54,437 nucleotides of DNA, from NCBI GenBank assembly GCA_024638765.1, contig JAHEJT010000013.1, positions 1 through 54,437 on the forward strand. The letters are read 5' to 3'. Source of the stretch: Verrucomicrobiales bacterium. GTDB lineage: Bacteria; Verrucomicrobiota; Verrucomicrobiia; Verrucomicrobiales; DEV007. The notes below the pieces were generated by a model. That model was given only the letters and a program-made list of their open reading frames with translations. It had not been told where the DNA came from and made no database searches. Shown here in pieces: positions 16,918-25,744 of this stretch (within the stretch, counting starts at the first letter, position 1; each line of letters starts with the position of its first letter). The position numbers and the translations under genes are program-made.

Positions 16918-17568
16918 TCAGCTGCGCTCTCGCCAGAGTGCCACTCCACGTGTGCCGGCCAGTGCCAGGCTGAAGAGAAAGGCAGAGTGGCCGCCTTCGG
17001 GAACCGCTTCCACTTCGGCGGCCACTCTGACGACGGATTTTTCGTCGTTAAGAGTACCAAAATCTCCGGAAATCGTGGTGCCTTCCGAGAAGGACACTGA
17101 AAAATTTACAGGCGCTTCGCCGATTAACCCGCCCGGAGTCGGATCGGCGACCAGAGCCTCCGTGTCCGCGCTGAAGCGGAACGAATCGCCGGCGGTAAAC
17201 GCATTGGGTGCAAAATCGAAGGTCAGGACGGCGGGATGGGTCGTATCGGCGAAGACGGGACTGCCCGTCGAGAACGAGATGTCCGCTGCGGAAAGCCCGC
17301 TGAGTGTTCCCAGGATGGGCCCAGTCGCGTTGCCGAAACTGCCGTTGCCGTCAAAATCGAAGAAGGCGAAGGGCGTCGCCGTCAGATCAAATGTGACGGA
17401 GGCAATATCGCCCGATCCGCCGGCGAACGCGACTCCCCAGTAATCGATAGTGGAGAAGTTGTCCGCTCCCGTGGCGTCGGCGTCGACGATGGACGCGGCC
17501 CCGGCATGCTGGAGGCACAGGGTCACGGACGCGAAGGCCGCGGAGAAGATGTGGGTTAGTTTCGGCAA
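16918..17568 (-). CDS. PEP-CTERM-like secreted protein (VPEGG variant)
   Basis: The 216-residue protein has a signal peptide (LTHIFSAAFASVTLCLQHAGAA) and a Gly/Ser/Thr/Asp-rich beta-type body with no Cys after the signal. It ends in a sorting region: VPEGG, a hydrophobic helix SAFLFSLALAGTRGVAL and basic WRERS. This matches the layout of PEP-CTERM or VPDSG-CTERM signals recognised by exosortases; VPEGG instead of VPEP is a variant. I chose TTG at 17568 because GGGAG lies five bases upstream and it gives a clean signal peptide; the upstream in-frame TTG at 17646 falls inside a sigma-54 promoter. No exosortase gene is in the window. Confidence 0.75.
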   Translation of the reverse strand: MPKLTHIFSAAFASVTLCLQHAGAASIVDADATGADNFSTIDYWGVAFAGGSGDIASVTFDLTATPFAFFDFDGNGSFGNATGPILGTLSGLSAADISFSTGSPVFADTTHPAVLTFDFAPNAFTAGDSFRFSADTEALVADPTPGGLIGEAPVNFSVSFSEGTTISGDFGTLNDEKSVVRVAAEVEAVPEGGHSAFLFSLALAGTRGVALWRERS

Positions 17569-17628
17569 AGGGACTCCCGGTGAGGCTCTAGTAGGTGAAT
17601 TAGGATATACCCGTGACGTTATAAAAAA

Positions 17629-17646
17629 GAGCAGGAGACGTGCCAA
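17629..17646 (-). promoter_or_regulatory. Sigma-54 (-24/-12) promoter for the PEP-CTERM-like gene
   Basis: On the minus strand TTGGCACGTCTCCTGCTC has GG and GC exactly ten bases apart, with TGGCACG intact at -24 and CTGCT at -12. Transcription would start near 17619, about 50 bases before the TTG start codon. Confidence 0.65.
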
Positions 17647-17943
17647 GTCGGATATAGTTGTTTTAACTCCCTGGTTCCAAGAAGCTTACAAGAACCATCC
17701 GGCCTCGCTGAAAATCGGAAACTGTAAAGTATTTCGACGCTTGGGAGCCGGGTATTCCCGGTCCGCGCCGGTCTCCCGTGGCAGAATCCCCGTAAAATAG
17801 GCGTTTTGCAGGTCAAGAACAGCGCCGGACTGGAGTGTAATGTTTTCCGACACAAATCCTGCATGGTTTCCCTATCCCGAGGGGGGGGAGTGACCGCCAG
17901 GCGTGGCGGGAGGGCGTGTTGGGCGCCTCCCAGCCACCACCGG
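17647..17943. other. Intergenic space, no gene seen
   Basis: This 297-base space is not repeat-rich. On the minus strand it would be the upstream region of the sigma-54 promoter, where an activator such as PrsR would bind; I see no clear pair of binding sites. Confidence 0.5.
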
Positions 17944-18267
17944 TTACTGGAGCCGTTTCCTCACGAGCTCAGGGCGTTTCACCTCGAAGCCCATCGGCTC
18001 GAGAATTTGTTTCAGCTCCCGGAAGTTTTGCGGCTTCTTCACGCCCTTCGGAAAGACGGGCATTTCCTGGGCGTGGGTCAAACCGCACATCAGTGACATC
18101 GCAGCGGTGACGAAAAAGAAGGCGCGTGGAGGGCGACGCTTTGTCGTCGCCGACGCGGTTGCGACCTGCCTTCGCCAAGAGGCTTTGGCATGGCAGGCAA
18201 AGCGCAACCCTCCATGCCTGACCGTCGCAGTCGCGGGCATGGTTAGGATGCACGAATGAATTTTCAT
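17944..18267 (-). CDS. Small secreted protein, signal peptide interrupted by a repeat
   Basis: The ATG at 18267 overlaps the stop of the FG-GAP gene in an ATGA, which supports translation. After a short MKIHS start, about 38 residues are encoded by a copy of repeat N (18121-18236). Then follow a hydrophobic stretch FFFVTAAMSLMCGLTHA, a cleavage site near AQE, and a mature part of about 40 residues (KKPQNFRELKQILEPMGFEV). Without the repeat this would be an ordinary signal peptide. It may now be dead or start from an internal codon. No family recognised. Confidence 0.4.
   Translation of the reverse strand: MKIHSCILTMPATATVRHGGLRFACHAKASWRRQVATASATTKRRPPRAFFFVTAAMSLMCGLTHAQEMPVFPKGVKKPQNFRELKQILEPMGFEVKRPELVRKRLQ
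18121..18236. repeat. Element N, copy 1
   Basis: GGAGGGCGACGCTTTGTCGT at one end, CAAAGCGCAACCCTCCATGC at the other; related to 19496-19650. It lies within the small reading frame described above. Confidence 0.6.
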
Positions 18268-19445
18268 GGCTTCACGGGATTCTCGAACCAGACGATATTG
18301 TTGCTGGTGTGCCCGGCGATGAGGAGGTCGAGATCGGAATCGGCATCCATGTCGACGGCGCGAATGTCATAGGAACCCTGGTCGGTGCCGATGACATGTT
18401 TCTGGAAATCGGCTTTTCCATCGTTCTCATACCAAGCCGTTTCGCCGCCGGGGTCCTTGCTGCAGGTCGCACCATCGAGATCTCCGTCCCCGTCGAAGTC
18501 CGCGAGGACGAGGCAGTGCGGGCTCTCAATATCCGGATCGATCTCGATTTGTGCGAAGTCGGGTCCCTTGAACCAGAGGACGCCCTGGCCGTGGCCGCGC
18601 GTGGCAAAGTAGTCGACGTGATCGTCGCCATTGAGATCGGCGGGGAGAATGTTGGTAGCGCCGGGCTCGTCGCTGGCGAGAAGATGCTTCTCCCAGACTC
18701 CGGTCGGATCGGCGGGTTGTTCCCACCACGCAAACCATTGGCCTCCCGGGAAATTCTCGCCTCCCTTGGCCGCGCAGGCGATATCGGGCCGGCTGTCGCC
18801 ATTGACGTCGCCAAAGCCGGTGTAATGGGAGCCTCCGGGCGCGTCGCGCTCGGCAAAGACGTGGCGCGACCATTGTTTCGCGTCGTGAGGATCCTCCGGG
18901 ACTTCGAGCCAGGTGAGCGAATCGGGGAAGGCGGTTGCGTTTTCCGCGCGGCCGGAGTTGGCGATGAGATCGAGTGTGCCGTCGCGATCGACGTCGCCGG
19001 TGATGAGACAATGCGTGCCGAGGATTTCGTCGTCGACGACCCGGTAAGTCCACGGCTTCCCGGAGAAAGGGTCATCCGGGCACTCCAGCCAGAACACCGT
19101 GTTGTTCGAGCCGCAGAAATCCTGGTCGCCGTCCCCGTCGACATCGAGGAGGCAGCTGTGAATGCAGGCGCCACGCGGTTTGTTGCGCGAATTCTTCGGG
19201 TCGAACGTGTGGACCGGATGCGGTTTCCAATCGGGCCCCTTTAAGAGGACGACTTCTCCGTCGTAAGAGGTAAGGACATCCATGTGACCGTCGCGATCGA
19301 AGTCGTCGGTGACCGCGGAATTAATCATGCCGAGGGCCGGGCGCTTGATGATGTGTTTTTTCCAGGGCGGCTGCGCCGTCGCCGGCATGGAAGATAGAAG
19401 ATGGAAGATGGAAGTTAGGGTGACTACGAGAAGAAGTTGCGCCAT
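18264..19445 (-). CDS. Secreted FG-GAP/VCBS repeat protein
   Basis: The 393-residue protein starts with a signal peptide (MAQLLLVVTLTSIFHLLSSMPATAQ). It is then built of about seven repeats, each with a calcium-binding Asp loop: DFDRDGHMD, DVDGDGDQD, DVDRDGTLD, DVNGDSRPD, DLNGDDHVD, DFDGDGDLD, DMDADSDLD. This pattern forms a beta-propeller as in integrin alpha chains. Bacterial members are extracellular and bind ligands or polysaccharide. The start at 19445 is preferred to upstream codons that lie in repeat N. The SIFHLLSS part of the signal is encoded by repeat E. Confidence 0.9.
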   Translation of the reverse strand: MAQLLLVVTLTSIFHLLSSMPATAQPPWKKHIIKRPALGMINSAVTDDFDRDGHMDVLTSYDGEVVLLKGPDWKPHPVHTFDPKNSRNKPRGACIHSCLLDVDGDGDQDFCGSNNTVFWLECPDDPFSGKPWTYRVVDDEILGTHCLITGDVDRDGTLDLIANSGRAENATAFPDSLTWLEVPEDPHDAKQWSRHVFAERDAPGGSHYTGFGDVNGDSRPDIACAAKGGENFPGGQWFAWWEQPADPTGVWEKHLLASDEPGATNILPADLNGDDHVDYFATRGHGQGVLWFKGPDFAQIEIDPDIESPHCLVLADFDGDGDLDGATCSKDPGGETAWYENDGKADFQKHVIGTDQGSYDIRAVDMDADSDLDLLIAGHTSNNIVWFENPVKP

Positions 19446-19446
19446 G

Positions 19447-19650
19447 TACGGAGGGACGAGTTTCACCTCGTCCGTCTTGTCTGCAACCGGGCGGCAATGA
19501 CAAAGCATTGCCCTCCATGTCTTGCGTGGAGGGTTGCGCTTTATCCCCGCTCCGCGGGGCTCTGCAGAGTGCCTTCGGCAATGGAGAACGCGCTCCGCGC
19601 TGGGCAGTGTCGCAACCGCATCGGCGCGCAAAGCGTTGCCCGCCACGTTT
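19447..19650. repeat. Element N, copy 2 and related repeat
   Basis: GGAGGGACGAGTTTCACCTC, then CAAAGCATTGCCCTCCATG and TGGAGGGTTGCGCTTT, ending GCAAAGCGTTGCCCG. It fills the gap between the FG-GAP gene and the sulfatase gene on the same strand. Confidence 0.6.
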
Positions 19651-19657
19651 CGGTCAG

Positions 19658-21253
19658 TTATCTCCACTCCTCCTCCTCCGTCCAGGTGAGATCGTCCCAC
19701 CATCCGGTATCGTTGGTTTGCGCCTTGCCCGGGGTGGAGCGGCCCTCCCGGACGATCCGGGTGATGCGTCGCTCGAGCTTTTTTGCAAGCTCGGGATTGG
19801 ATTGGTAAACGTTGTCTTCTTCACCGGGATCGGATTTCAAGTTATAGAGTTCGAACGAGAGTTTTTTGTGCGGCATAACGAGCTTCCAATCGCCGTCGCG
19901 GATCGCGAACCGCCCGCTGGACCCGTGATTGATCAGCGGGGGGCGCTGCAAGTCGGCGCCGGCATCGACGAAAACCGGGTAAAGGCTGGCACTGTCCTCG
20001 CCCGCGTCGACCGGGAGTTCAGTTCCGAGTATTTCCGCGAAAGTGGCGAGGAGATCGGTCTGGCAAACCGGCTGGTGGCAGACACCTCCGGCTTTGATAA
20101 CCGCCGGCCAGCGGACCAGGAAAGGCACGCGGTGGCCGCCTTCATAGATAGACCTTTTGCCTTCTTTATAAATCCCGGAGCTATCGTGATCGTAGAGTTC
20201 GATCCGTTGTTTCCATGTGGTCTCCGGTCCGTTGTCGCTGCTGAAAACCATGAGGGTATCCTCGGCGAGTTGTTCCCGGTCGAGCAGTTCCAGGATCCGC
20301 CCGACGTGCCAGTCGGTTTCCATCATGAAATCGCCGTACGCGCCCGCTTCACTCTTACCTCGGAAACTCCCAAGTGGGATGACAGGTTTATGGGGCGAGG
20401 TGTAGGGGAGGTAGAGGAAGAAACTCTTGTGCGTAGCCGCACGGGCATCTGCGCCTTCGGCGCCACGCTTCTGCGCTTTGAGATGGTTCTCAATCCATTC
20501 GATGGCCTTATCCGTGAAACGAGTAAGGCATTCGATATCGTCGAAATCGGGCGCCACCTCGAGGTCGGCGGGTTTGAGGGGTTTCTTTTCATAAGGCGGC
20601 GTGATCCGGTAATCGGACAGGGCGATCTTGTTGTCTTTCTTGCGCGTGAAGAGCGTGGGAGGGACCGCGGCGTGACGGCCCTCGAACCACGCGAGGACCC
20701 CGTAATTCATGGAGGCGGGGATGCCCCAGAAATAATCGAACCCCTTGTCCAGCGGCATGTCGCGGACGGGTTGCGACCAGTCGCGGTTCTCTCCTTTCTC
20801 CCCGGGAAAATCCATCCCCAGGTGCCACTTGCCGACCATGGCGGTGGCGTATCCGTGATCGCGCAGGAGCGACGCCAGCGTCATGCGGCCGTCCGCGATG
20901 AGGCAGGGCTTTTCCGCGCCAAACACGCCGCGTTTCAATTCCGTGCGCCAGCTGTAGCGGCCGGTGAGAAGACCGTATCGTGACGGTGTGCAGACCGTGT
21001 CCGAGGAGTGGCCGTCGGTGAAGGTGAGGCCTTCCCGCGCGAGACGGTTGAGGTTGGGGGTCGAAAACTTGGAATCGGGGTTTAGGCAACTCGCATCGCC
21101 GTATCCCTGGTCGTCGGTGTAAATGACGATGATATTAGGCCGCGGAGCGGCGGACATCGCAGATGAAAGATCCTCCGCCGCCAAGGCTATGGAGGACAAG
21201 TGGCAGATCGAAGATAGGGAGACGAAACAGGCGAGGGCGATGCGGTTGTTCAT
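19658..21253 (-). CDS. Secreted sulfatase, S1 family (CTPSR)
   Basis: This is a formylglycine-dependent arylsulfatase-type enzyme of 531 residues. It has the metal pair in YTDDQGYGD, formylglycine motif CTPSRYGLLTG with Cys88, GKWHLGM, SFRGKS, and SDNGPETTWK with the C-terminal metal ligands. The start at 21253 gives a signal peptide (IALACFVSLSSICHLSSIALAAE); an upstream in-frame TTG at 21307 is less likely. The SLSSICHLSSIALAAEDLSS part of the signal is encoded by repeats E and O. It is expected in the periplasm or outside the cell, removing sulfate from polysaccharide fragments. It lies head to tail with the next sulfatase. Confidence 0.92.
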   Translation of the reverse strand: MNNRIALACFVSLSSICHLSSIALAAEDLSSAMSAAPRPNIIVIYTDDQGYGDASCLNPDSKFSTPNLNRLAREGLTFTDGHSSDTVCTPSRYGLLTGRYSWRTELKRGVFGAEKPCLIADGRMTLASLLRDHGYATAMVGKWHLGMDFPGEKGENRDWSQPVRDMPLDKGFDYFWGIPASMNYGVLAWFEGRHAAVPPTLFTRKKDNKIALSDYRITPPYEKKPLKPADLEVAPDFDDIECLTRFTDKAIEWIENHLKAQKRGAEGADARAATHKSFFLYLPYTSPHKPVIPLGSFRGKSEAGAYGDFMMETDWHVGRILELLDREQLAEDTLMVFSSDNGPETTWKQRIELYDHDSSGIYKEGKRSIYEGGHRVPFLVRWPAVIKAGGVCHQPVCQTDLLATFAEILGTELPVDAGEDSASLYPVFVDAGADLQRPPLINHGSSGRFAIRDGDWKLVMPHKKLSFELYNLKSDPGEEDNVYQSNPELAKKLERRITRIVREGRSTPGKAQTNDTGWWDDLTWTEEEEWR

Positions 21254-21359
21254 TGGATAGAGGAAAGGTGTAGCTGCGAGCGTGAGCGAGTAGATGAGCG
21301 CGCGCAAGGCCCGTTTCTCGAGTGTGCTCGCTCACGCTCGCACCTACTTCCGAAATCGG

Positions 21360-22877
21360 TTACTCTCTCTTCTTTTTGAGATACGCCCGCTTCTTCTTCC
21401 ACGGGATGGTGCGATCAAAAATATCTCCGAACCGCTGGTAATCGTTGTAGGGGACGGCGTCCTTTTTCCATGTGGCGACCCTGGCGTCGTAAGTCGCGCG
21501 CATCTTCTCCATCTGCGCGCGGTATTCGGGATTTTCGGCGGCGTTGGTCAATTCGTGAGGATCCTTGCGCAGGTGATAGAGTTCTTCGGCGGGCTCGAAG
21601 TCGCCGTCGCCGTAATTCCAATACACGTATTTAAAGTCCTTGGTAACGACGGCGAGGCTGTGGCACTCCGCGGGGCCCCAGACATTGATGAGGGGCAAGG
21701 ACTCGTGGACGGCGGCTTCGGGATCGTCGTAAAGGGGGAGCAGGCTCCTTCCGTCCATGTTTTCGGGGACGGGCACCCCGGCGAGCTCCAGGATCGTGGG
21801 CGCGAAATCGATATTGCCGGTGAGGGCCTCACTGCGGAGCTGCTTACCGCTGTGCTTATGACGGGGATCGAAGATGATCAAAGGTACCCGGGAGGCTTCT
21901 TCGTAAGGGAGGACTTTTGACCCGTATCCGTGTGAACCGCAGAGAAACCCGTTGTCCGAGGTGAAGATGACCACGGTGTTCTCCGCGACACCGTATTCCT
22001 CGAGGGCTTCGCGGATCCTGCCGACGGCGACGTCGACCCCGTAGATCTGCTGATGGTACTGTGCCATGACCTCATCATAACGGTCGGCGTATCCCCATTC
22101 TTCGAATCGGACGTATTGCCGGCCCTGCTTGCTTTGCGCGGAAAAATGCTCGCCATGCGCGCGACCGTAGTTGGCCGGCTTGGTGAATTTTTTACCGGCA
22201 TAAACGTGGTCGAACTGTGGATCCGGTATGACCGGGCGGTGCGAAGCCTTGAAACTGATCGAGAGGCAAAAGGGCGTTTTCTTTTTCGCGGAGTCACCGA
22301 TGAAATCGCGGCTGAAGGCGGCGTAAGAGAGCGTGGAGTGCGGGTATTCTTCCGCATACTTGGCCATCGATTTGTTCTTAGCGGTTTCGTAACTGCTCTG
22401 GCCCGGCGCGCCGCCCCAGGTGTCGAAATCGGCTTCGGGCATGCTTCCGTCCTTGCTGTCCGGTCCGTCCGCGACTTCGAATCCGAACTTTCCGGCGAAG
22501 GCCGTCAGGTATCCGGCCTCGCGCAGAAGCATGGGGTAGGTTTTCTCCCAGTTGTCGCGCATCAGGGGGCCGTGCTCGAAGTTGCAGCCGTTCTTGTATT
22601 CGAGCATTCCGGTCATGACATTGGCGCGGCTCGCCATGCAGATGGCGGTGGTATCGTAATGGTTGTCGAAGACAATGCCCTCTTTGGCGAGTTGATCGAG
22701 ATTGGGGGTCTGGGCGTCAGGATTGCCGTAACAACCCATGGTGTAAGCCGATTGGTCGTCGGTGAAGAGAAAGACGATGTTGGGCGGCTTCGCTGCGGCC
22801 GAAGATGGAAGAGGGAAGATGGAAGATAGAAGGGCCAGGGCGCCGGCGAGGAGGCCGGAGTGAAGATGGTATCGCAT
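21360..22877 (-). CDS. Secreted sulfatase, S1 family (CMASR)
   Basis: The 505-residue enzyme has the metal pair in [11 protein letters not shown], formylglycine motif [11 protein letters not shown] with Cys80 (the C-x-A-x-R class), the FAGKFGFEV lysine motif and [13 protein letters not shown]. This set is typical of the sulfatase subfamilies that include heparan- and galactan-acting enzymes. The start at 22877 gives a signal peptide in which [12 protein letters not shown] is encoded by repeat E. The protein ends in a Lys/Arg-rich tail ([12 protein letters not shown]). It lies upstream of the CTPSR sulfatase on the same strand. Confidence 0.92.
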   Translation of the reverse strand: MRYHLHSGLLAGALALLSSIFPLPSSAAAKPPNIVFLFTDDQSAYTMGCYGNPDAQTPNLDQLAKEGIVFDNHYDTTAICMASRANVMTGMLEYKNGCNFEHGPLMRDNWEKTYPMLLREAGYLTAFAGKFGFEVADGPDSKDGSMPEADFDTWGGAPGQSSYETAKNKSMAKYAEEYPHSTLSYAAFSRDFIGDSAKKKTPFCLSISFKASHRPVIPDPQFDHVYAGKKFTKPANYGRAHGEHFSAQSKQGRQYVRFEEWGYADRYDEVMAQYHQQIYGVDVAVGRIREALEEYGVAENTVVIFTSDNGFLCGSHGYGSKVLPYEEASRVPLIIFDPRHKHSGKQLRSEALTGNIDFAPTILELAGVPVPENMDGRSLLPLYDDPEAAVHESLPLINVWGPAECHSLAVVTKDFKYVYWNYGDGDFEPAEELYHLRKDPHELTNAAENPEYRAQMEKMRATYDARVATWKKDAVPYNDYQRFGDIFDRTIPWKKKRAYLKKKRE

Positions 22878-23008
22878 AAGAGGCAGGGTGTGAATTAGAC
22901 GGATCGGGGGCGAGCTTTGTTCGCTAATAACGGGGCCGAACCCGGAATTCTTGCGAGGAATCCCGTTTCTCCACAGGGAAATGGGAGGAAGGCGTCCCGG
23001 CAGGGGGA

Positions 23009-23098
23009 TGGGAGCGCGGACGGCTCGTCCGCATCTCTTTACAATCAGCGGCCGAAGGCCGGAAGCTCCGGGGAGCGAACGAGCCGTCCGCGCTCCCA
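23009..23098. repeat. Long hairpin element B, copy 3
   Basis: The left arm, TGGGAGCGCGGACGGCTC then GTCCGC, pairs with 23075-23098 over 24 bases with one mismatch. Compared with copy 1 both arms changed together in the middle. The loop is longer (42 bases). Confidence 0.75.
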
Positions 23099-23129
23099 AT
23101 CGGCAGGCAGGCAAGCTGCCTGCGTCACA

Positions 23130-23324
23130 CTAGCCCTTGCCGATCTTGGCGGGATACTTCAGCGCGTCGAGGACCTGCCGTGAATTCATCTTGGCCACCA
23201 CGGCTTCCTCCATTCCCAGGGCGACGAGACGGCGCTTCTGCTCGAGCCGGCGACGGGTCTTGGCGGCGCCGCTCTTGCGGGGACGGGTGAGATGAGTCTT
23301 TTGAGTTTTTCTGCGGATGCGCAT
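23130..23324 (-). CDS. Small, strongly basic protein of unknown function
   Basis: The product is 64 residues: MRIRRKTQKTHLTRPRKSGA opens it, then AAKTRRRLEQKRRLVALGMEE, and it ends VAKMNSRQVLDALKYPAKIGKG. The first half is rich in Arg/Lys, the second half looks helical. From memory, similar short proteins occur in other Verrucomicrobia, but I cannot verify this here. The charge suggests RNA or ribosome binding; that is a guess. The start at 23324 is preferred over one 13 codons upstream because the basic repeat begins there. Divergent from the next sulfatase gene. Confidence 0.6.
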   Translation of the reverse strand: MRIRRKTQKTHLTRPRKSGAAKTRRRLEQKRRLVALGMEEAVVAKMNSRQVLDALKYPAKIGKG

Positions 23325-23469
23325 GGTCGTGGAATTTGCAGGAGCGCAAACCATTAGGCCCAATCGGCGCCAAGGTCAACAGGATTTCTCCAGGGATCGA
23401 GTCACGCTGGAGGGAAGGCCCCGCACTCCTCCTATTGACGCCCATTCTCCAGGCGGTCAGACTTTTTCG

Positions 23470-25407
23470 ATGAAAAACTTCCCCCGCATTTGCCTCCTGC
23501 TGGCCCTCACCTTCGTCGTCTCCGCCCGGGCCGCGGAACGCGCCGGTGGGGCAAGCCCCCTCGACAAGCTCGGGGCAGGGGATGACCGGCCCAACGTGGT
23601 CTGGATTGTCTCCGAGGATAACTCCATCCATTATCTCCGGCATTTCTTCGAGGGCGGCGCCGCGGCGCCGAATATCGAAGCCCTGGCGGCGCATGGACTG
23701 ACTTTCGATCACGCGTTCTCCAACGCCCCCGTGTGCTCCGTGGCGCGCACCACGTTGGCCACCGCATGTTACGGACCCCGCATCGGCACCCAGTTCCATC
23801 GCCGCTACGAAATGGCGGCCATGCCCGAGGGTCTGCGCATGTTCCCCGCTTACCTCCGCGATGCCGGCTATTACACCACCAACAACTCTAAGAAGGATTA
23901 CAACGCCATCGAGGGAAAAGGCGTCTGGGACGAATCCTCGAATAAGGCGAGCTGGCGGGACCGGCCCGACGAGGCGGAACCGTTCTTCCACATGGAATCG
24001 CATGGCGCTTCCCACGAGGGCTCGCTGCATTTCGATAGGGAGACGTACGAAAATGAGAAGACCGAGACCGACCCCGAAAGAGTGACCCTCGCGGAGTATT
24101 TTCCGGATACGCCGCTCTTCCGGTACACGCACGCCCGCTATCACGATAGAATGGGAATCATCGACGGCATCGTCGGTGACACGGTGACGAAACTGAAGGA
24201 AGATGGTCTCCTCGAGGACACCTTTATCTTTTATTTCGGGGATCACGGCGGTGTTCTGCCGCGCGGGAAGGGATACATCTACGAGTCCGGACTCCATGTC
24301 CCGCTGGTGGTGCGCGTCCCGAAAAACTTCAAACACCTTATCGACGGCAACGCGGGAAGCCGAGTCGACGGCTTCGTCAGCTTCATCGATTTCGGTCCCA
24401 CCGTGTTGAATCTCGCCGGCGTGGACGTCCCGGCGCAGGTCGACGGAAAACCGTTCCTCGGGAAGGGGATCACCCTGGCGGAAGTGAACCGCCGCGACGA
24501 AAGCTTTGGATACGCCGATCGATTCGACGAAAAATACGACCTGATCCGGTCGCTGCGGAAAGGCAAGTTCCAGTACATCCGCCATTTCCAGCCTTATCTG
24601 CCTGATGGCCTCAACAATAACTACCGCTACAAGATGCTGGCTTACGCCGAATGGCGGGATCTGTTCAATGCCGGGAAGCTCGAAGGGGCGCCCCTGCAGT
24701 TTTTCCAGCCAAAAACCGTGGAAGCGCTCTTCGACGTGGAAACGGATCCCCACGAAGTGCGCAATCTGGCGGGCGATCCTGAATATGCCGAGGTGCTGGC
24801 TGACTTGCGGGCGCGGCTGCGCAAGAAGCTCAAGAGCCTTCCTGATCTGAGTCTTTATCCCGAGAGTCACCTTGTGGCCCAGGCTCTCGACAATCCCGTG
24901 GAATTCGGGCGCCAGCACAAAGGAGAGATCACCAAGCTGTTGAATACCGCCGACCTCGCTATCCTGCCATTCAAAGAAGCCAAGTTAAAAATCCGCAAGG
25001 CGCTTCGGTCGGAAAACTGGGCGGTGCGTTACTGGGGCGCGATGGTGTGCGCGTCCTTTGGGAAAGAAGCAGCAACGCTGGCAAAAGCTGCGCGTCCATT
25101 GCTGGAAGACGAAAAGAAAATCGTGCGTGTCCGCGCCGCGGAATTTCTCGGGCGCATCGGGGAGATCAATCCGCAGCCGGTCCTGACCGCGATCGTCAAC
25201 GAGACCGCCGATGCCGTGGTCGGGACCGAAGCTCTCAATTCAGTGGTCTGGTTCCGGGATTTTTTTGGCGATCGCTACCCCGTGGCGCGATCCGATTTCA
25301 ATCCGCAAGCCGACGGCGCCGACGTCATGGATCGGCTCAATTACATCAACGGAATCCCTTATCCGCCGAAACCCCCCAAGGCGAAGAAGGGGAAGAAGAA
25401 AGAGTAG
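23470..25407 (+). CDS. Secreted sulfatase with C-terminal HEAT-like domain (CSVAR)
   Basis: The 645-residue protein has a signal peptide (ICLLLALTFVVSARAAE) and a sulfatase domain with WIVSEDNS (ED instead of DD at the first metal pair), the motif CSVARTTLATACYG with Cys89, and FGDHGGVLPRGKGYIYESG. The residue two after Cys is Val where the maturation consensus has Pro or Ala. Residues about 500-610 form helical pairs of HEAT type (ENWAVRYWGAMVCASFGKEA, VRVRAAEFLGRIGE). The tail is Lys-rich (PKAKKGKKKE). Between signal peptide and catalytic domain, residues 28-38 are encoded by a fragment of repeat C. Confidence 0.88.
   Translation: MKNFPRICLLLALTFVVSARAAERAGGASPLDKLGAGDDRPNVVWIVSEDNSIHYLRHFFEGGAAAPNIEALAAHGLTFDHAFSNAPVCSVARTTLATACYGPRIGTQFHRRYEMAAMPEGLRMFPAYLRDAGYYTTNNSKKDYNAIEGKGVWDESSNKASWRDRPDEAEPFFHMESHGASHEGSLHFDRETYENEKTETDPERVTLAEYFPDTPLFRYTHARYHDRMGIIDGIVGDTVTKLKEDGLLEDTFIFYFGDHGGVLPRGKGYIYESGLHVPLVVRVPKNFKHLIDGNAGSRVDGFVSFIDFGPTVLNLAGVDVPAQVDGKPFLGKGITLAEVNRRDESFGYADRFDEKYDLIRSLRKGKFQYIRHFQPYLPDGLNNNYRYKMLAYAEWRDLFNAGKLEGAPLQFFQPKTVEALFDVETDPHEVRNLAGDPEYAEVLADLRARLRKKLKSLPDLSLYPESHLVAQALDNPVEFGRQHKGEITKLLNTADLAILPFKEAKLKIRKALRSENWAVRYWGAMVCASFGKEAATLAKAARPLLEDEKKIVRVRAAEFLGRIGEINPQPVLTAIVNETADAVVGTEALNSVVWFRDFFGDRYPVARSDFNPQADGADVMDRLNYINGIPYPPKPPKAKKGKKKE
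23558..23586 (+). repeat. Fragment of element C inside a sulfatase gene
   Basis: CCCTCGACAAGCTCGGG followed by GGATGAC matches the right end of element C copy 4 (52122-52143). It is in frame and adds a short Ser-Pro-Leu-Asp-Lys-Leu-Gly stretch. Confidence 0.65.
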
Positions 25408-25438
25408 CCGGCAACCGGTGGCGGGCTCCCTTCCTTGT

Positions 25439-25603
25439 TGTCATCGCGAGCGAAGTCGAGGGATCTCACGATGGATCATAGAGCCTTCGGTGGTTCCAAG
25501 AGGCCGGACCGACCCCAGCACCCGCATCAGGTATTCGAATCCGCTAGCTTGTCCGGACTCATGGTGGGTTGAGCGGGATCCCTCGACTCCGCCCGGGATG
25601 ACA
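25439..25603. repeat. Terminal-inverted-repeat element C, copy 3
   Basis: TGTCATCGCGAGCGAAGTCG opens the 165-base element and a complement ending GGGATGACA closes it. The interior is unrelated to the other copies; no gene. Confidence 0.8.
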
Positions 25604-25744
25604 GACTGGAGGGGCCCAAGGGGGAAGAGGAAGACTCCGCCACCTGCTGAGATTCTTCAGCACGCCTCAAGACGTTTTCTGTAACCAAGACGGCCGCAAC
25701 TACGTCTCCCCTTGGTGAGTTCAAGCATCGACGAAAGCATCGCC

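Noticed and set aside
19446-19703. Longer N-terminus for the FG-GAP protein
   Set aside because: The extra 86 codons consist of repeat N and run toward the neighbouring sulfatase gene; the ATG at 19445 gives a proper signal peptide.
23125-24918. 597-codon open frame on the minus strand
   Set aside because: It is antisense to the CSVAR sulfatase and shows no family pattern; its last part only overlaps the small basic gene in another frame.
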